From NCBI RefSeq assembly GCF_000002075.1, contig NW_004797534.1, positions 126,847-190,846 of the forward strand: a DNA stretch of 64,000 nt. Reading direction: 5' to 3'. This document shows positions 22,601 through 32,150 of the stretch, piece after piece. The position numbers and the translations under genes were made by a program. The notes under the pieces were generated by a model. The model was not told the DNA's origin, searched no databases, and saw nothing but the letters and a program-made list of their open reading frames with translations. The DNA comes from Aplysia californica (lineage: Eukaryota; Mollusca; Gastropoda; Aplysiida; Aplysiidae). How positions within the stretch are numbered: the first letter of the stretch is position 1; each line of letters opens with the position of its first letter.

Positions 22601-25600
22601 CCTCGAAAAGAAGCGGATTTTTCTTTCTGTTTCCACGTTGGACAGGTTTCCATTTTATACAGGTAATTAAAGACGATTATATCAAGGGGGGAGTGGGGAG
22701 ATTCCGTTAAGACAGGTTTCCGTTTTATACAGGTTTCCATTAAGGCAGGTTCAACTGTATTTCAAAATTTTCAACCAAAATGTTTGAAAACACCCTGTCA
22801 ATGCGGATGGTGCTATAACAGTTATGTTATGACTAAAGAATTTCCAGTTCACTGAAGTATTAGTTTTCTTTGCAGATGCAAAGTCTCATCAAAGTTTGAA
22901 AACACTGGGTGTGCCTAATATTACCAAGAGCAAGGGAAATAAGCAAGTTCTGAAAATGCTTTAGACCCGTCCTTTCAGGGATTTGTATTTCAAAACCCCA
23001 GTGGAGGAGCTCCTGCAGCTCTTATGAACATGTGTCAGGTTTCTAGGTGTATAACGGCAATATGGACCAAAGGAGTTGATTTTCTCCATCCGTGGACACT
23101 TTTTGCCCTCCTTGTATTCTTTACTTAATTACTTACCTTCCATAACATTGAATACTTTGCAGGTCTTGATCTTTATGACAACGAAAATCAGAAAGATCTT
23201 GCGGAAGCTGGTGATCCTAGCAGAAAGGCCATTATAATTCAACGCTTTCTTCCAAAGCTGCAAGAAGCTTTCAATGTTATGGAAAGGGTGTGTTTTATAG
23301 ATGTACTGTCTGCATCAGTTCAGAATTTCAAAATAGTTGCTGGCCATCTTTTAATACAGCAAATAGTGGCATTGGGACGAAGGGCAAGTGCTCAAAGGCT
23401 ACTGGAGTAACAACAAAACAGCAACAACAAAAAGGAAAAATTGTGTTTCGATTTGCAAAGCTTCGTGTAAATTCTTTTGTGTTGGTAAATTTGAGAACTC
23501 ACCTTTTCCTCGCGCAAATTCTGGGGGGAAGGGGGGGTGGTGTTTGTCGCTGAAAAAGCTATTTTTGTAATAGTACTTTATTGTCTTTCATGTTATTATA
23601 ATATCGTTTAAGCTGTGCACAAAAGATACCTATATATATACCTGATATTATAGATGGCCTGCCACTAGTCTTTTTTTAAATTTTTATCCCAAAACATGCA
23701 GGATTCATTGATGAGCTTTTTTTTTAAAATTGTGGGTCAAGGCTCTTGAAAAGCTAAAATTTTAATTTTCTGGGAGAGGGAAATTAGGGAACTTCTGAAA
23801 AACAATACATATATATATAGTTGTTGCCTTTTTTTTTTTCTTTTTTTTTTTTTTTAATTTTTTTTTTAGGAAAAGGATTAATAATGTAAAGGAATTGCTT
23901 TGAACTTAACTTTTAACAGTCCATCAGTGAGTCCTTCATGGAATTTTGCTACTACCCCAGAAAATTTTTTAGGACAGAACAATTTTTTGCATATTACAAT
24001 TATAGTGCTGGACTTTCTTTCCACCTACAGGTATGGATTATAAAGATAATGAAGCATTAAGGACTGCTTTGTCTGATAAGGAAGTTAGCAGAAAGGCAGT
24101 TGCATTGAACCAAAGTTTGCTCCACATGCAGACCTCTTACACAGTCCTGGAGACGGTTTGTGTAAAGTCATCTCAATCTCGGCTATTGAATGCTCACATT
24201 TCTGTTATCTTGTGGCTTGTTTAAAGGAATAGACTTCCCCTCTATGGAAAAAAGTTTGAGAACTCCAAGAGCTGTTTGATGTGCTCAAGTCTGAGGACTC
24301 AACATTTCCAGTGCTAAGATCCTATGAGAAGTCTCTCATGTTTTTCTTTTGATTTATAGAGTCAAGTGATTCCCAATCAGTTAACACATTTTTTTCTGCT
24401 TTTCTGTCTTTTTGAGATCACGTCAGTGCTCACAAATCACAAAATATTCACTCTAATCTTTGTTCTAAAATCAAAATCATATTTTATTAATAGTGATTCT
24501 TTGTAATCCTGAATTAAATGCATCTTGGGTTAGATCCGTAACATACTGTTCATTAAGAATAATTTGGTTTTGTTTGGTTATCTTGGCCTTATAAAAGCTC
24601 ACTGTCATAAAAAGAGCAATATACTGATTAGTGCATACTTGAATGTGTGCCTATCTGCTGCCATGTCACATTAATAATTGTATGTCTAAAAAAACTGATA
24701 CTCTATTTGCTGGCTATGAGTTCTTGTCCTCTTTATTGATAAGTAGATTTGATTTTACCAGCTTACCTTAAATTTATTCTTCTACTGCCAGTGATGTGCC
24801 TTTGCTGCTTTAAAGAAAGCACAAAGAACATAGTATTATATTGATCACAGTCAATATAATTGAAGTGAAAATTCTCTATTGGTTGTTTGGGAAGATAACG
24901 GTAGATTTCGCATCTCTGTGTTAATATATATAGTATATGCTTTAGCTTGGTGCAACTCAACATTTTTAGTGACTTTTTGTTCTAAAAAAATATTTACTTC
25001 ATTGTTAAGATGAAAACAGCCAGCTAGACAGATATCTCTCAAAACTTATTGCATGAAACATGAAGCTTCACAAACAAATAAAGTGTTCTTATATGTTCTG
25101 TTCAAATTACATGTGAATACTTTATGAATGCTTACTTAATGTAAGACTCTGCCATGGGCCATTTTGAAAAGTGACATAATACGGAGTCTTACACTCAGCA
25201 GTCGACTTACAAGTGTGTGGACAAGGGATTGTGCTTTGAATTTAAAGACTAGTTTTCTTGTGTATTAATCATGAAGGAGAGTTTATCCTACCCAGAAGTT
25301 AGGTTCTCAGGAGGTTTTTTTGGTACCTGCCCAGTGCTTGTAAGGCTCCACCCCCGTCAGTTGGTTCATGCATCATGTTGCCTTTTATTATATACAGTGT
25401 AACAAGCCGGTGATTGCAGCAATCCATAACGCTTGCATAGGTGGAGGCATTGACATGGCATCGGCAACAGACATTCGCTACTGTACAAGTGATGCCTGGT
25501 TTCAGATAAAGGTAATTTATACTGATTTGAGTATAATTATTTTTCTTTTTAGTTTGATCGGAAGTGTTGTTGGTGTTCTCTCCCTGCAAATATCATTTAT

Positions 25601-28600
25601 GAACTTCATTTATATTAAACATCTGTTGTTCTTATGCGACTGAAAGCATGTGTTGTATTCAATTCAATCACATATGCCAATTTATAACTACACAGTCATT
25701 AATAAAACTCAAGAATACTCTGAGAATTGGGTCCACATACCTGAACACTACAGACTAGCTAAAGGGTCAAACGATACTTGTGAGAAAGTAACGTTGCTAC
25801 CATATGTCATGTTGTAGGCCCTATATGGTAGAAGTTGTTTAAGTTATTCCTTATTGCAGTAGGATTTCGTTTGATTTTTGGGTAGGGAGGAAAACGATGT
25901 ATGAACAGGTAATATATTTAATATTTCTAATAAATTTTGGGAAGTTAAAAATGAGAGGGCCAATTTTCTTTTCCAATTTGATATGATATAGTTATTATTT
26001 CAGTTCTCGGAAATTCTTAACTTTTTTTAACATGGAAATCCCCAAATTTACTTTTCTATAGTGCATAATAGAAATATAATTACCAACTCCATCTCACCAC
26101 CACATTTTTATCTACATGCTCTGACTCACTGAGCATCATTTTTGACTTTGTGTCATGTGAAAAACAGGAGATTGATATTGGCCTGGCAGCAGATCTGGGC
26201 ACCCTTCAGAGATTCCCCAAGATCATTGGCAATGACAGTCTGTGCAGGGAACTTGTGTACACAGCCAGGAAATTTACACCAGAAGAAGCAAAGCATATGG
26301 GATTTATCAGGTCAGTGGATATGGAAAGGTAATTTTTAGTAGGCTACAAAAATATTGTTTGAAAGTGCATGTGTTTAGTGTTTGTGTGTAGTGCAGATGG
26401 TAAAGTCTTCCTTTTTACATGATCATCCCTACATTTAGGGGGCACAGACATTCTTTAAAAATCATGGTTTTAGCTATGGTTAGGATGTCAAAAGGACACA
26501 TCTGTGCCTACCAGTTGAAAACTATCACACTGTTAGTACTTAGTTGTTGGGTTGTTTTGGCCCGCCTTCTCTAACCGTGGGTGGTTGGAGGGTGCTCTGG
26601 TGTGGTTTGCTTCTTCTTTCCTATCAAACATCTATCATCCTCATCTCTCCTACTTCTTTTTTGTGTTTGTTACTCTCTTATAATACCTCTAATCTTCGGC
26701 ACTTATATGACCTTATTGTGTTGCGAGTGCTGTAAAACACTTGCTAAAACTAAACTAATTCTCTAACCATATAACTATTGAGGCATCTTTTCATAGAAGA
26801 ACTCAGCGTTCCTCTTTCTTTGCAACTTTCTTTGTCCCTTCTTGTGTTTTATTATTTTTAGCTACACGATCTTTAGCTTATCAAGTGAAGACTCCCCATC
26901 TTTGCTTGCCACAAAATTTGAAAAGATTTTGAACCTCTCATTTATGAAAAAAGTTAGATTGCAATTTTTTGGTGTTTCTCTCACTCATGGAATTAAGATA
27001 TGTTCAGTAGATTATTACCTGGTTATTGAGCAAGTGAGCCGTTGTTTCTTAAATTTTGAGATATTTTTATGAATATGTTAGTGGCCTGGTTTAATTGTTT
27101 TCGTATGTTGTACCTTCAGTCGTATCTTCCCCGACAAAGATGCAATGATGGCAGCATCAATAGAACTGGCCAAAACTATTGCTTCAAAGAGTCCAGTGGC
27201 AGTCCAAGGGTCAAAGGTCAACCTGGTCTATTCACGGGATCACACAGTCCAGGAAGGGCTTGATTACATGGTGGGTTTTGTTTTGATGTTTTTTTAATTA
27301 CCCCCTTGCATTGAAGGTTTCGTTTTAACTCACTCGCTGCCGGCGCCTTTGCTCAGACCAAGCCGCTGCCTGCCAGCTATTTTTTACCTTTTTCAAAATC
27401 CAGTTACTCTGTACCTATTTATGTTAGATTTATGAAAATTGGCCAGTTTCAGTAAGAGATGTTGAGCTTTACAGAACAGAAAGAATTTTTGACTCTATGT
27501 TATTTTGTTCATGTTTTATAGCTTTTCAAAAAATGACGAATTTTGGGGACTAAAACTTTTTTGGGGCCAAAACAAGCCAGTACAATATTTTTGCTGTTTT
27601 TGTGAGAGTGTTGCTGTTTCTGTCTTAAAATACACACAAAAATATATGACAAAACAAAGAAAACTAAATTAATAAGTTTATGATGTCTTTGGCTAGAATC
27701 TTGAATCATTAGTTGTCGTACTAGACTCTAGTACTAGCCCACTGCCGACAGGTGATCCACCTCTTTCTCTCATCTCAAACTACCATCCCTACCATTGTTT
27801 TGCACTGCTTCATCTGAATCAGAATTCATTGAATCATGTGGATTCAGAATCTCTAAAATTACTAGCCGTTTTCAATTCATATCGGCAGGAGCGTTTTGCC
27901 GTTTTCGGCCGCCTGACATTCAAAACAAAACTCAAAAATAGGACAAAGGAAACTCCCGTTACTAAAATAAGCAGTACTTCAAGGGAAATCATTCTAATAA
28001 AGTGAAATTGCTCTGGGTGGTCAAAGGGATGTTACTCTAGTAATTGGGCTATGCCGCGGCCGCATATGTGTCGGCAATTAGTAGAAATAAAGAGGAAAAT
28101 ACGCAACCGACAGGGGTGCGGTAGCGGCAGTGAGCGGTCGTCGCCTATGGACCGACACGAGGTGCAGCAACGGCAGTGAGCGAGTTTAAAAAATTTGGAG
28201 CGAAATAATTCTAACGTTCAGCTTTAATAGAAACAAAAGTAGGGGCTCTCGTGGTCTGGGAAATACAGTATTTACCTCTCAGTCATAAAATAACGGTGGG
28301 TTGAAACATAATGTCGGCAACAAAACAATCGTGTTTTAAAATTTTCCCCCTTTGTCCTCTCTTTCTTTTACTTTTGCCATGTTCTGTCATCTGTTTTCCT
28401 CTCCTCAAAATTCTACATGTAAACCTTTTGAAAACTTTTCCCCCGATGAAAGCACAGCACCTGAATTGAGTCCTGGCATAGTTGTACCTGTCTTTCCCCT
28501 CTTTGCTTTCTTTATATCATGCACATATATAGACAAGGCCTGAGTAAGGGCATTGAGGTGAACACAATTTACAGCTGTTTGAGGGGAGGGGGGAGATCTG

Positions 28601-29347
28601 TGATGTGTTACATTAGGAAAGATAATACTCTTTGCTATGATGGGGTACAACAGTCTATAAATGTAACATGAAGAGCCCAAGGGAAAACAAGAGATGTCAG
28701 TTTTTGGCTAATTTGAGTTGTAACATGGGTTGGGAAATGTTTATGCACTTCTTCTAGCCCATCTAAGTGTCCAGGGCTAAAACCTGATGGGTCGCCCAAT
28801 AGCAGGCTTGGAGAATAAACTTTACTATGGAAATACTTGGACTGTCAAGAGTTTCATGTGTTTTTTCTCAAAATGCTAAAAGGGACATCCCTTGTTTGTT
28901 TTTCCTTTGAGCTCTTCATATTTGTCAGTTGGGTTTTGGGTTCTTTTTTGTATTTACCTGTACTTCTTGTAAACCAAAGCAAGTAATTTCAGAGATTTAG
29001 AGGTGTAATGTTTGGTGTCGATGGGTTATTGAAGTTCACTTATTTTTGTTTTAAGATTCTCTACCAAACTGGCCTCATTATGTATGAATAGATTCCAAAG
29101 ACACAAATTTTAAACAATTAAAAATTTTAGTTGAAAAAAGTGTGAGGATGAAAATGACTTAGTAGTAGTTATGAAGATGAAATTTATGTGGGACATTTGA
29201 GCCACATTGTCCTAATCCTAATCGCTCGTGCCTTCTCCGTCTTCTCAACAGGTCACCTGGAATTCAGCAATGCTCCAATCTGAAGACACAGCCAAGGCAG
29301 TCATGGGAATGATGGCAAAGGAGACTCCTATTTTCTCCAAGCTGTGA
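10687..29347 (+). CDS. ECH1: ECH1, delta(3,5)-delta(2,4)-dienoyl-CoA isomerase (complete, 8 coding exons)
   Basis: Crotonase-fold isomerase of mitochondrial and peroxisomal fatty-acid oxidation. Coding exons: 10687-10750, 15909-16077, 19687-19775, 23163-23287 (4a; alternative 4b at 24031-24155), 25398-25511, 26168-26310, 27120-27270, 29252-29347. All joins are in phase with GT/AG borders, giving 316 residues (human ECH1 has 328). Exon 1 encodes MFSRTLNQTHQLSKSL..., basic, hydroxylated and free of acids, as in mitochondrial presequences; it ends in phase 1 and fits the next exon exactly. Landmarks: HVELNRPKKLNAMN near residue 55, SGAGRMFTAG at about 99-108 (oxyanion strand), Asp168 in CIGGGID, Glu188 and Asp196 in EIDIGLAADLG. 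These three are each 8 less than the rat catalytic Asp176, Glu196 and Asp204. The C-terminus is FSKL, a canonical peroxisomal signal. The least certain call is exon 1, which rests on phase, position and composition. Confidence 0.95.
10984..11549. mobile_element. Nested MITEs with GTGGCTATT-type ends
   Basis: The outer motif GGCTATTTTTACGG occurs at 10984-10997, inverted at 11508-11521 (CCGTAAAGATAGCC) and direct at 11536-11549. Inside is a second pair, GTGGCTATTCTCACCCG (from 11045) and its inverse ending at 11491, plus a near-perfect hairpin CTATTCTCACCCGGAGTGAG at about 11008. Two related elements appear to be stacked. Confidence 0.5.
12430..12620. repeat. Purine-rich GAT/GGT simple repeat
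   Basis: Degenerate GATGATGGT and GAAGAAGGAAGA runs in ECH1 intron 1. The Ser/Pro-rich reverse frame is a low-complexity artefact. Confidence 0.85.
13051..13076. repeat. Poly-C tract
   Basis: A run of C interrupted once by A, followed by an A-rich (AAAAAAACAACAAAA) stretch. Confidence 0.9.
13516..14244. mobile_element. 0.7-kb foldback MITE, copy 1
   Basis: Left end GCCGTTAAACATAGAAGACG mirrors right end TCATTCTACGTTTAATGGC. The interior matches 61396-62102 over most of its length (GAAATTGAAACACGGTAAAC, TCTTTGGTGCCATGCGGTTG). It contains a minus-strand tRNA-like stretch (13985-14080) with GTTCGATCCCGG and TGGCCGAATTAG. Confidence 0.7.
14587..15283. mobile_element. Long-arm foldback element
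   Basis: About 75-base arms: left ACAAGCGGAGAGCTAGAGAA, then TTTATAGTAACAGCCATCTT; right arm inverse GCGGATTATAGCTAGAAAAC, then TTTATAGAAACAGCCATCTT. It shares the GTCAAACAAGATGG word with the 13.5-kb element and carries no protein. Confidence 0.65.
15956..15958 (+). promoter_or_regulatory. Possible internal ECH1 start codon (Met38)
   Basis: ATG in exon 2 with an A at -3 (GAACCATGAG), starting MSSQATYEFETLKV at the edge of the conserved domain. The reading frame is open upstream within the intron as far as 15797, so a transcript starting near 15.8 kb would make a protein without the N-terminal presequence but with the C-terminal SKL. This is inferred from position only. Confidence 0.3.
16137..16676. 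mobile_element. pogo/Tigger-like MITE, 540 bp, TA flanks
   Basis: Left CAGTAGTCTCCGCCTAAGGT and the inverse of the right end CAGTAGTCTCCACTTAAGAT, flanked by TA on both sides. It starts 60 bases after ECH1 exon 2 and has no transposase. Confidence 0.8.
17366..18418 (+). pseudogene. Decayed transposase-like gene of the 16.94-19.63 kb transposon
   Basis: Successive frames read MTPSPNEGIGVEGMRREDID... (17366-17635), TMTDEDRK with MFDKVWKRNWA (about 17650-17715), then TGGCNYQN, a TGA stop at 17885, and LSKALTHVSQQHGKIIEQKI, TKGHTQVRVDSVHSTIQRAI and DYVRIMESARKNPKPHKVKY. A further frame gives PGDPIVDIKALHYESTGEIT... and ends DFHASYDALPH with TGA at 18418. The C-N-Y-Q-N and GHT-x-x-x-x-DSVHS pattern is one I associate with a multicopy transposase-like family of invertebrates, with a DDE/RNase H-like look; I cannot name the family. 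At least two frame changes and two stops disrupt it. Confidence 0.7.
19150..19440. repeat. (TG)n then (CA)n microsatellite pair
   Basis: A TG tract (19150-19215) is followed by CA tracts (19258-19435). The arms can pair with each other as a hairpin. Several 60-110-codon frames here are repeat artefacts. Confidence 0.95.
20039..21153. mobile_element. pogo-like element, TA flanks, interrupted by a SINE
   Basis: Begins TA-CAGTGGATCCGACC and ends GGCGCCCCCTG-TA. The right part carries several ACCTCGTTGAA-type words (21003-21140), like the 3.06-kb element. Terminal repeats are weak (CAG...CTG plus scattered matches). A family A SINE (20201-20728) is inserted inside. Confidence 0.4.
20201..20728 (-). 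mobile_element. SINE (family A), full length with 11-bp target duplication
   Basis: The head (GGGGGCTCTCGTGGCCTAGA on the minus strand) ends at 20728 and the tail lies at 20201. GCTGTGTTCTG flanks both sides (20190-20200 and 20729-20739). The tail hairpin is GAGCGCTGTAAAAC-type. Exact flanks point to a fairly recent insertion. Confidence 0.9.
21630..21711. repeat. Perfect tandem duplication, 41 bp x 2
   Basis: CAAAAGGTTGAGATTGACAT... repeats with no mismatch at 21630-21670 and 21671-21711, in ECH1 intron 3. Confidence 0.95.
21882..22757. mobile_element. pogo/Tigger-like MITE, 876 bp, TA flanks
   Basis: CAGTTGAACCTG at the left end and its exact inverse at the right end, each bordered by TA. 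Interior words such as TTTTATACAGG and TTAAGACAGG resemble diverged internal TIR copies. No transposase was recognised. Confidence 0.8.
23163..23287 (+). CDS. ECH1: ECH1 exon 4a (canonical version)
   Basis: Encodes residues 108-149, starting GLDLYDNENQKDL and ending FNVMER, after a TTTGCAG acceptor and before a weak GTGTGT donor. Length (42 codons) and the FNVxER ending match vertebrate ECH1, so this is the ancestral version. It follows the FTAG oxyanion strand and precedes the CNKPVIAAIHNACIGGG exon. It is one of two equal-length alternatives; see exon 4b. Confidence 0.93.
24031..24155 (+). CDS. ECH1: ECH1 exon 4b, likely mutually exclusive alternative exon
   Basis: A second exon 4, 743 bases after exon 4a, entered after a CCACCTACAG acceptor. 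In the ECH1 frame it encodes GMDYKDNEALRTALSDKEVS and on to ...YTVLET. It has 42 codons like exon 4a, the same phases (enters in phase 1, leaves in phase 0), and 13 of 42 identical residues, including G1, D3, D6-N7-E8, S20-R21-K22-A23, Q34, V39 and E41. The donor is GTTTGT; a second donor (GTAAAG) six bases further on would add two codons. Including 4a and 4b together reads TAA on the tenth codon of 4b. Skipping both joins GCA-G to TGTAAC and gives GTG-TAA at once. There is no stop or frameshift inside. The low identity implies an old duplication kept open by selection. Expression cannot be seen from DNA. Confidence 0.85.
24156..25397. other. ECH1 intron 4, no further exon seen
   Basis: About 1.2 kb after exon 4b with no third exon 4 copy, no repeat family recognised elsewhere in the window, and no protein similarity. 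Confidence 0.5.
26578..26760 (+). repeat. Family C retroelement fragment with 3' stem-loop
   Basis: GGTTGGAGGGTGCTCTGGTG... to CGGCACTTATATGACCTTAT, then TGCGAGTGCTGTAAAAC. Same body and tail as the 5.42-kb copy. It lies in ECH1 intron 6. Confidence 0.75.
27329..28184. mobile_element. TTAA-flanked MITE, 856 bp
   Basis: Left TTAA-CTCACTCGCTGCCG and the right end inverse CTCGCTCACTGCCG (12 of 14 match), bordered by TTAA-type sequence (TTTAAA at right). TTAA targets are typical of piggyBac-like and some Kolobok elements. Confidence 0.6.
28240..28520 (+). mobile_element. Diverged SINE (family A) fragment
   Basis: GGGGCTCTCGTGGTCTGGGA resembles the family A head, and CCCTTTGTCCTCTC... to TTCTGTCATCTGTTTTCCTC resembles its body. 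The B box is lost and there is no tail. Confidence 0.5.
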
Positions 29348-29686
29348 TATGTGTGATGCCAGGGTTTGGCCTTCTTTTTTTTTTTTTTTGGTGCCGTGGG
29401 TCAGCCAGATTCTTTTCATACTTCTTTTTCTCATCTAGTGGAAGAGGCATTCAAAATCTTAAATGGGGTAATGGTAGGCAAGTTTTTGTTACTTAATCTG
29501 ACACGCTCTAGTATAAATTAACCCCAATCTGGAGGAAGATCTGAACACACAGTTTCGTTTTTCTTTCTTTTACCCATTGTCTCTTATTTTGCCTCTTTCA
29601 AATAATGTTTTTCTTCTATTCTTTAGCTACAATTCCTGAACAAATGCACACTGTGCATCACTGTTTGTCGCAAAGATTTTCTTTAA

Positions 29687-29922
29687 CCCTATCCGTACGT
29701 CGTGTTTTACTATCGTATCCATATGACATGATGAACTCTGTGCCACCACTTTCCAAAGACGAAATTTACCCGTTAATCCGATCCATACGCTTTGCATAGT
29801 AGTCTGTCAAAATGATTTTTTGAGAAATTCTGAAAGTTTCAATGATATCTACTTGAAGTATTCTAAAATGTGAAGAATACAACCCTGGGGGTACAAAATG
29901 ACCCCAGTTCGTACGGATAGGG
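29687..29922. mobile_element. TTAA-flanked piggyBac-like MITE, 236 bp, copy 1
   Basis: Perfect 13-bp TIR CCCTATCCGTACG at both ends and TTAA on both sides. It starts 340 bases after the ECH1 stop codon, so it may lie in the 3' UTR. Copy 2 is inverted at 36186-36417. Confidence 0.85.
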
Positions 29923-30557
29923 TTAATAATGCAGACAAAAAGCACGGCTGAAGATATGCCTTCAATAAGTCGGGAAATGGGGGTTATTTGGTCAAATATT
30001 GTTGAAAAAAATTAATTTCACTGTCATTGTCCTATGTATACAATAATACATTTTGGAGAAAAAAGTTTCTTGTTTGTGTGCAGAAAATATTTTTATCTAA
30101 GATTCCGAAAAAGGAGAGAAGAAAACTATTGGTTGTTGTATTCAACGGCTTGGGTGATGACGAAAAGAGATTTATTATAACAAAAGGTTTTTATTTACTA
30201 TTATAATTTTGTGCTCATTTTATCCAAGAGGTCATGGCACATTTCTCGTAGGTGTTTCTGCTAGGGGTTACCAAGTAGGCCTACACTATGATCTTTTTCC
30301 AACTCCGGCTAGAGTTTCTGTGATATGTTAACTTCAGTGTACTGGGCTGATGTGCAAGGGAATGTGGTTTGAATGAGTGGCTGAAGCCTGAATAATGTGA
30401 CTTGGACTTATTGTCAGTTGTGGACCATTTTGAAGTAGATGCACATAGGACTTATTTCACCTTTTTTTACTCAAGAGAGAAAATATGTAGATCATTGTTA
30501 AAAATGTAAGCATGTGCATGAAAAGAGGATGTTTATGAATAATATGCTCTGATGTGT

Positions 30558-30582
30558 GTGTATATATATATATATATATATG
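30558..30582. repeat. (TA)n tract
   Basis: TGTGTGTATATATATATATA-type run in the intergenic space between ECH1 and DPP3. Confidence 0.9.
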
Positions 30583-30867
30583 TTTGCAATTTGATTTTTT
30601 GTCTATAATTACATTTGAATCTTTTTTTACCAGAAAGTTGTCACTGCACACTTTTGCTATCAGTAAAGTGTATAAAGAAATAATTATTTGTTTCTTGAGT
30701 GTTGTTCTCTTTTTCTTTGTGCAATGAAACCAAGTGCCCTTATTTCTGATCAAGGCTATGGCTGAACCTGTGATTAGGCTCATGTTGTGCTTTAGTCACA
30801 ACTATGTCTTCATTCATTTTCTTTTACTGATGTGGTGCCTCAAAAGTAAAATGTTACACAGCTTATT

Positions 30868-31045
30868 ACTTAGTTTAGTTTTAGTAAGAGTTTTACGGCA
30901 CTTGCAACACAATAAGGTCATATAAGTGCCCAAGAATAGATGTGTTATAAGAGAGTAACATGCACAAAAAAGGAGAGACTAGGACGATAGATGCTTAATA
31001 GGAAGAAGGAGCAAATCACACCAGAGCACCCGCCAACCACCCATA
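30868..31045 (-). repeat. Family C retroelement fragment, minus strand
   Basis: The minus-strand tail GGGCACTTATATGACCTTAT, then TTGCAAGTGCCGTAAAAC, ends in a TAAAACTAAACTAA stretch. The body reaches GGTGCTCTGGTGTGATTTG. It is one of the best-preserved stems of this family. Confidence 0.75.
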
Positions 31046-31748
31046 CAGCTTATTACTAACTTGTTTTGGAGAACAAGACAGGCTGTGGTAGTATGTCTTA
31101 ACCACAGCTCCTCAGCTGAGACAATGTGATACGGAAAGTTTTTCTATGAAGTAAACTTGATTATAAATTAGAAAAATCTAAGGAGGAGTTCTTTCTGGAA
31201 AACATACATATTTCTGCAGGAAGAAAATGTTGCAGAATGGCCTAGAACAAAGAACTGAAAGCCCTCCAGACCTGAGTAGTGGGAGGTCTGGGATGTGACC
31301 TGATCCTGAAAATTTCTTTCAGTATGTTTGTTTTCCCAATCTATTCCTTGGAAAAATGTGGCTGTCAGTGTCTTGATCCCCCAAAACCAACTACAAGTCC
31401 ATGACAGATAAGCTCATTTATCAAACTGTCTTGAAAATTACATTACAAGGACAAATACATTTTTAAAATACAACATATCACTTAAAACATTTTTGTGTTT
31501 TTTATACAAAATTGTATTTTGTAAAGTTTTGAAATAACTAAAAAGTACTCTTAAGTAAACGAAATCAAAATATTATTCACAAAACTTTATTAACTTGCCA
31601 ACCAAATGGCACTGCTTCACAACTATAGCAAGTGAAAAAGTCATCTCACTCAGAAAATTTGGTGCTTCCGTTGGTTGAATGTTATCCAGCCAAAATGTGT
31701 TGATGAGTGTGGGTTTTTTTCAAAGATGGAAAAATATTTTTACACAAC

Positions 31749-32150
31749 AAATGTGTCGTGAAATGATGGAATCGGGCGCTTGTCAACTTTTGGGCATACA
31801 GTTATATATATCACCTAAACGCTTGTTCATTTGCCTTGCTTTAGATGGGAAAAAAAATAACCTATCTTGAATAATAGTTGAGATTATTGGCTATGGAATG
31901 AGATGGAGGTTGCTCGGTGCCAGAGGTAAAATTAGCAAGAAAATGGCCACCAAAGCTTGAGAGCCCTTGGAAACTACAAATTTATTTTTGTTTTTGTGCC
32001 TTTGATCAACATTTTTCATCTAAATGGATACAAATGGTGTTTTTTTGTTTTTTAAAATATTCGATAAAATTGCCCAAATGAAAGGGGAAAATGTCTGTTT
32101 CTTATAGTTCATTATTTTGACCACAGCCTTATTTCACGACAATGACATAC
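31749..32150. mobile_element. Long-TIR foldback MITE, copy 2
   Basis: Left ATGTGTCGTGAAATGATGGA and TCGGGCGCTTGTCA; right inverse TGTCATTGTCGTGAAATAAG. The interior shares GAGGTAAAATTAG and GAAAATGGCC with copy 4 at 48.41 kb. It lies between the convergent gene ends. Confidence 0.65.

Noticed and set aside
22861-22964. Possible third version of ECH1 exon 4 (TTCTTTGCAG acceptor then an open stretch)
   Set aside because: The encoded DAKSHQSLKTLGVPN... lacks every exon 4 landmark, meets a stop after 28 codons and has the wrong length.
31582-31990. DPP3 polyadenylation site
   Set aside because: Two minus-strand AATAAA words are present but lie 3.3-3.7 kb past the stop, beyond two MITEs; without transcripts neither can be assigned.
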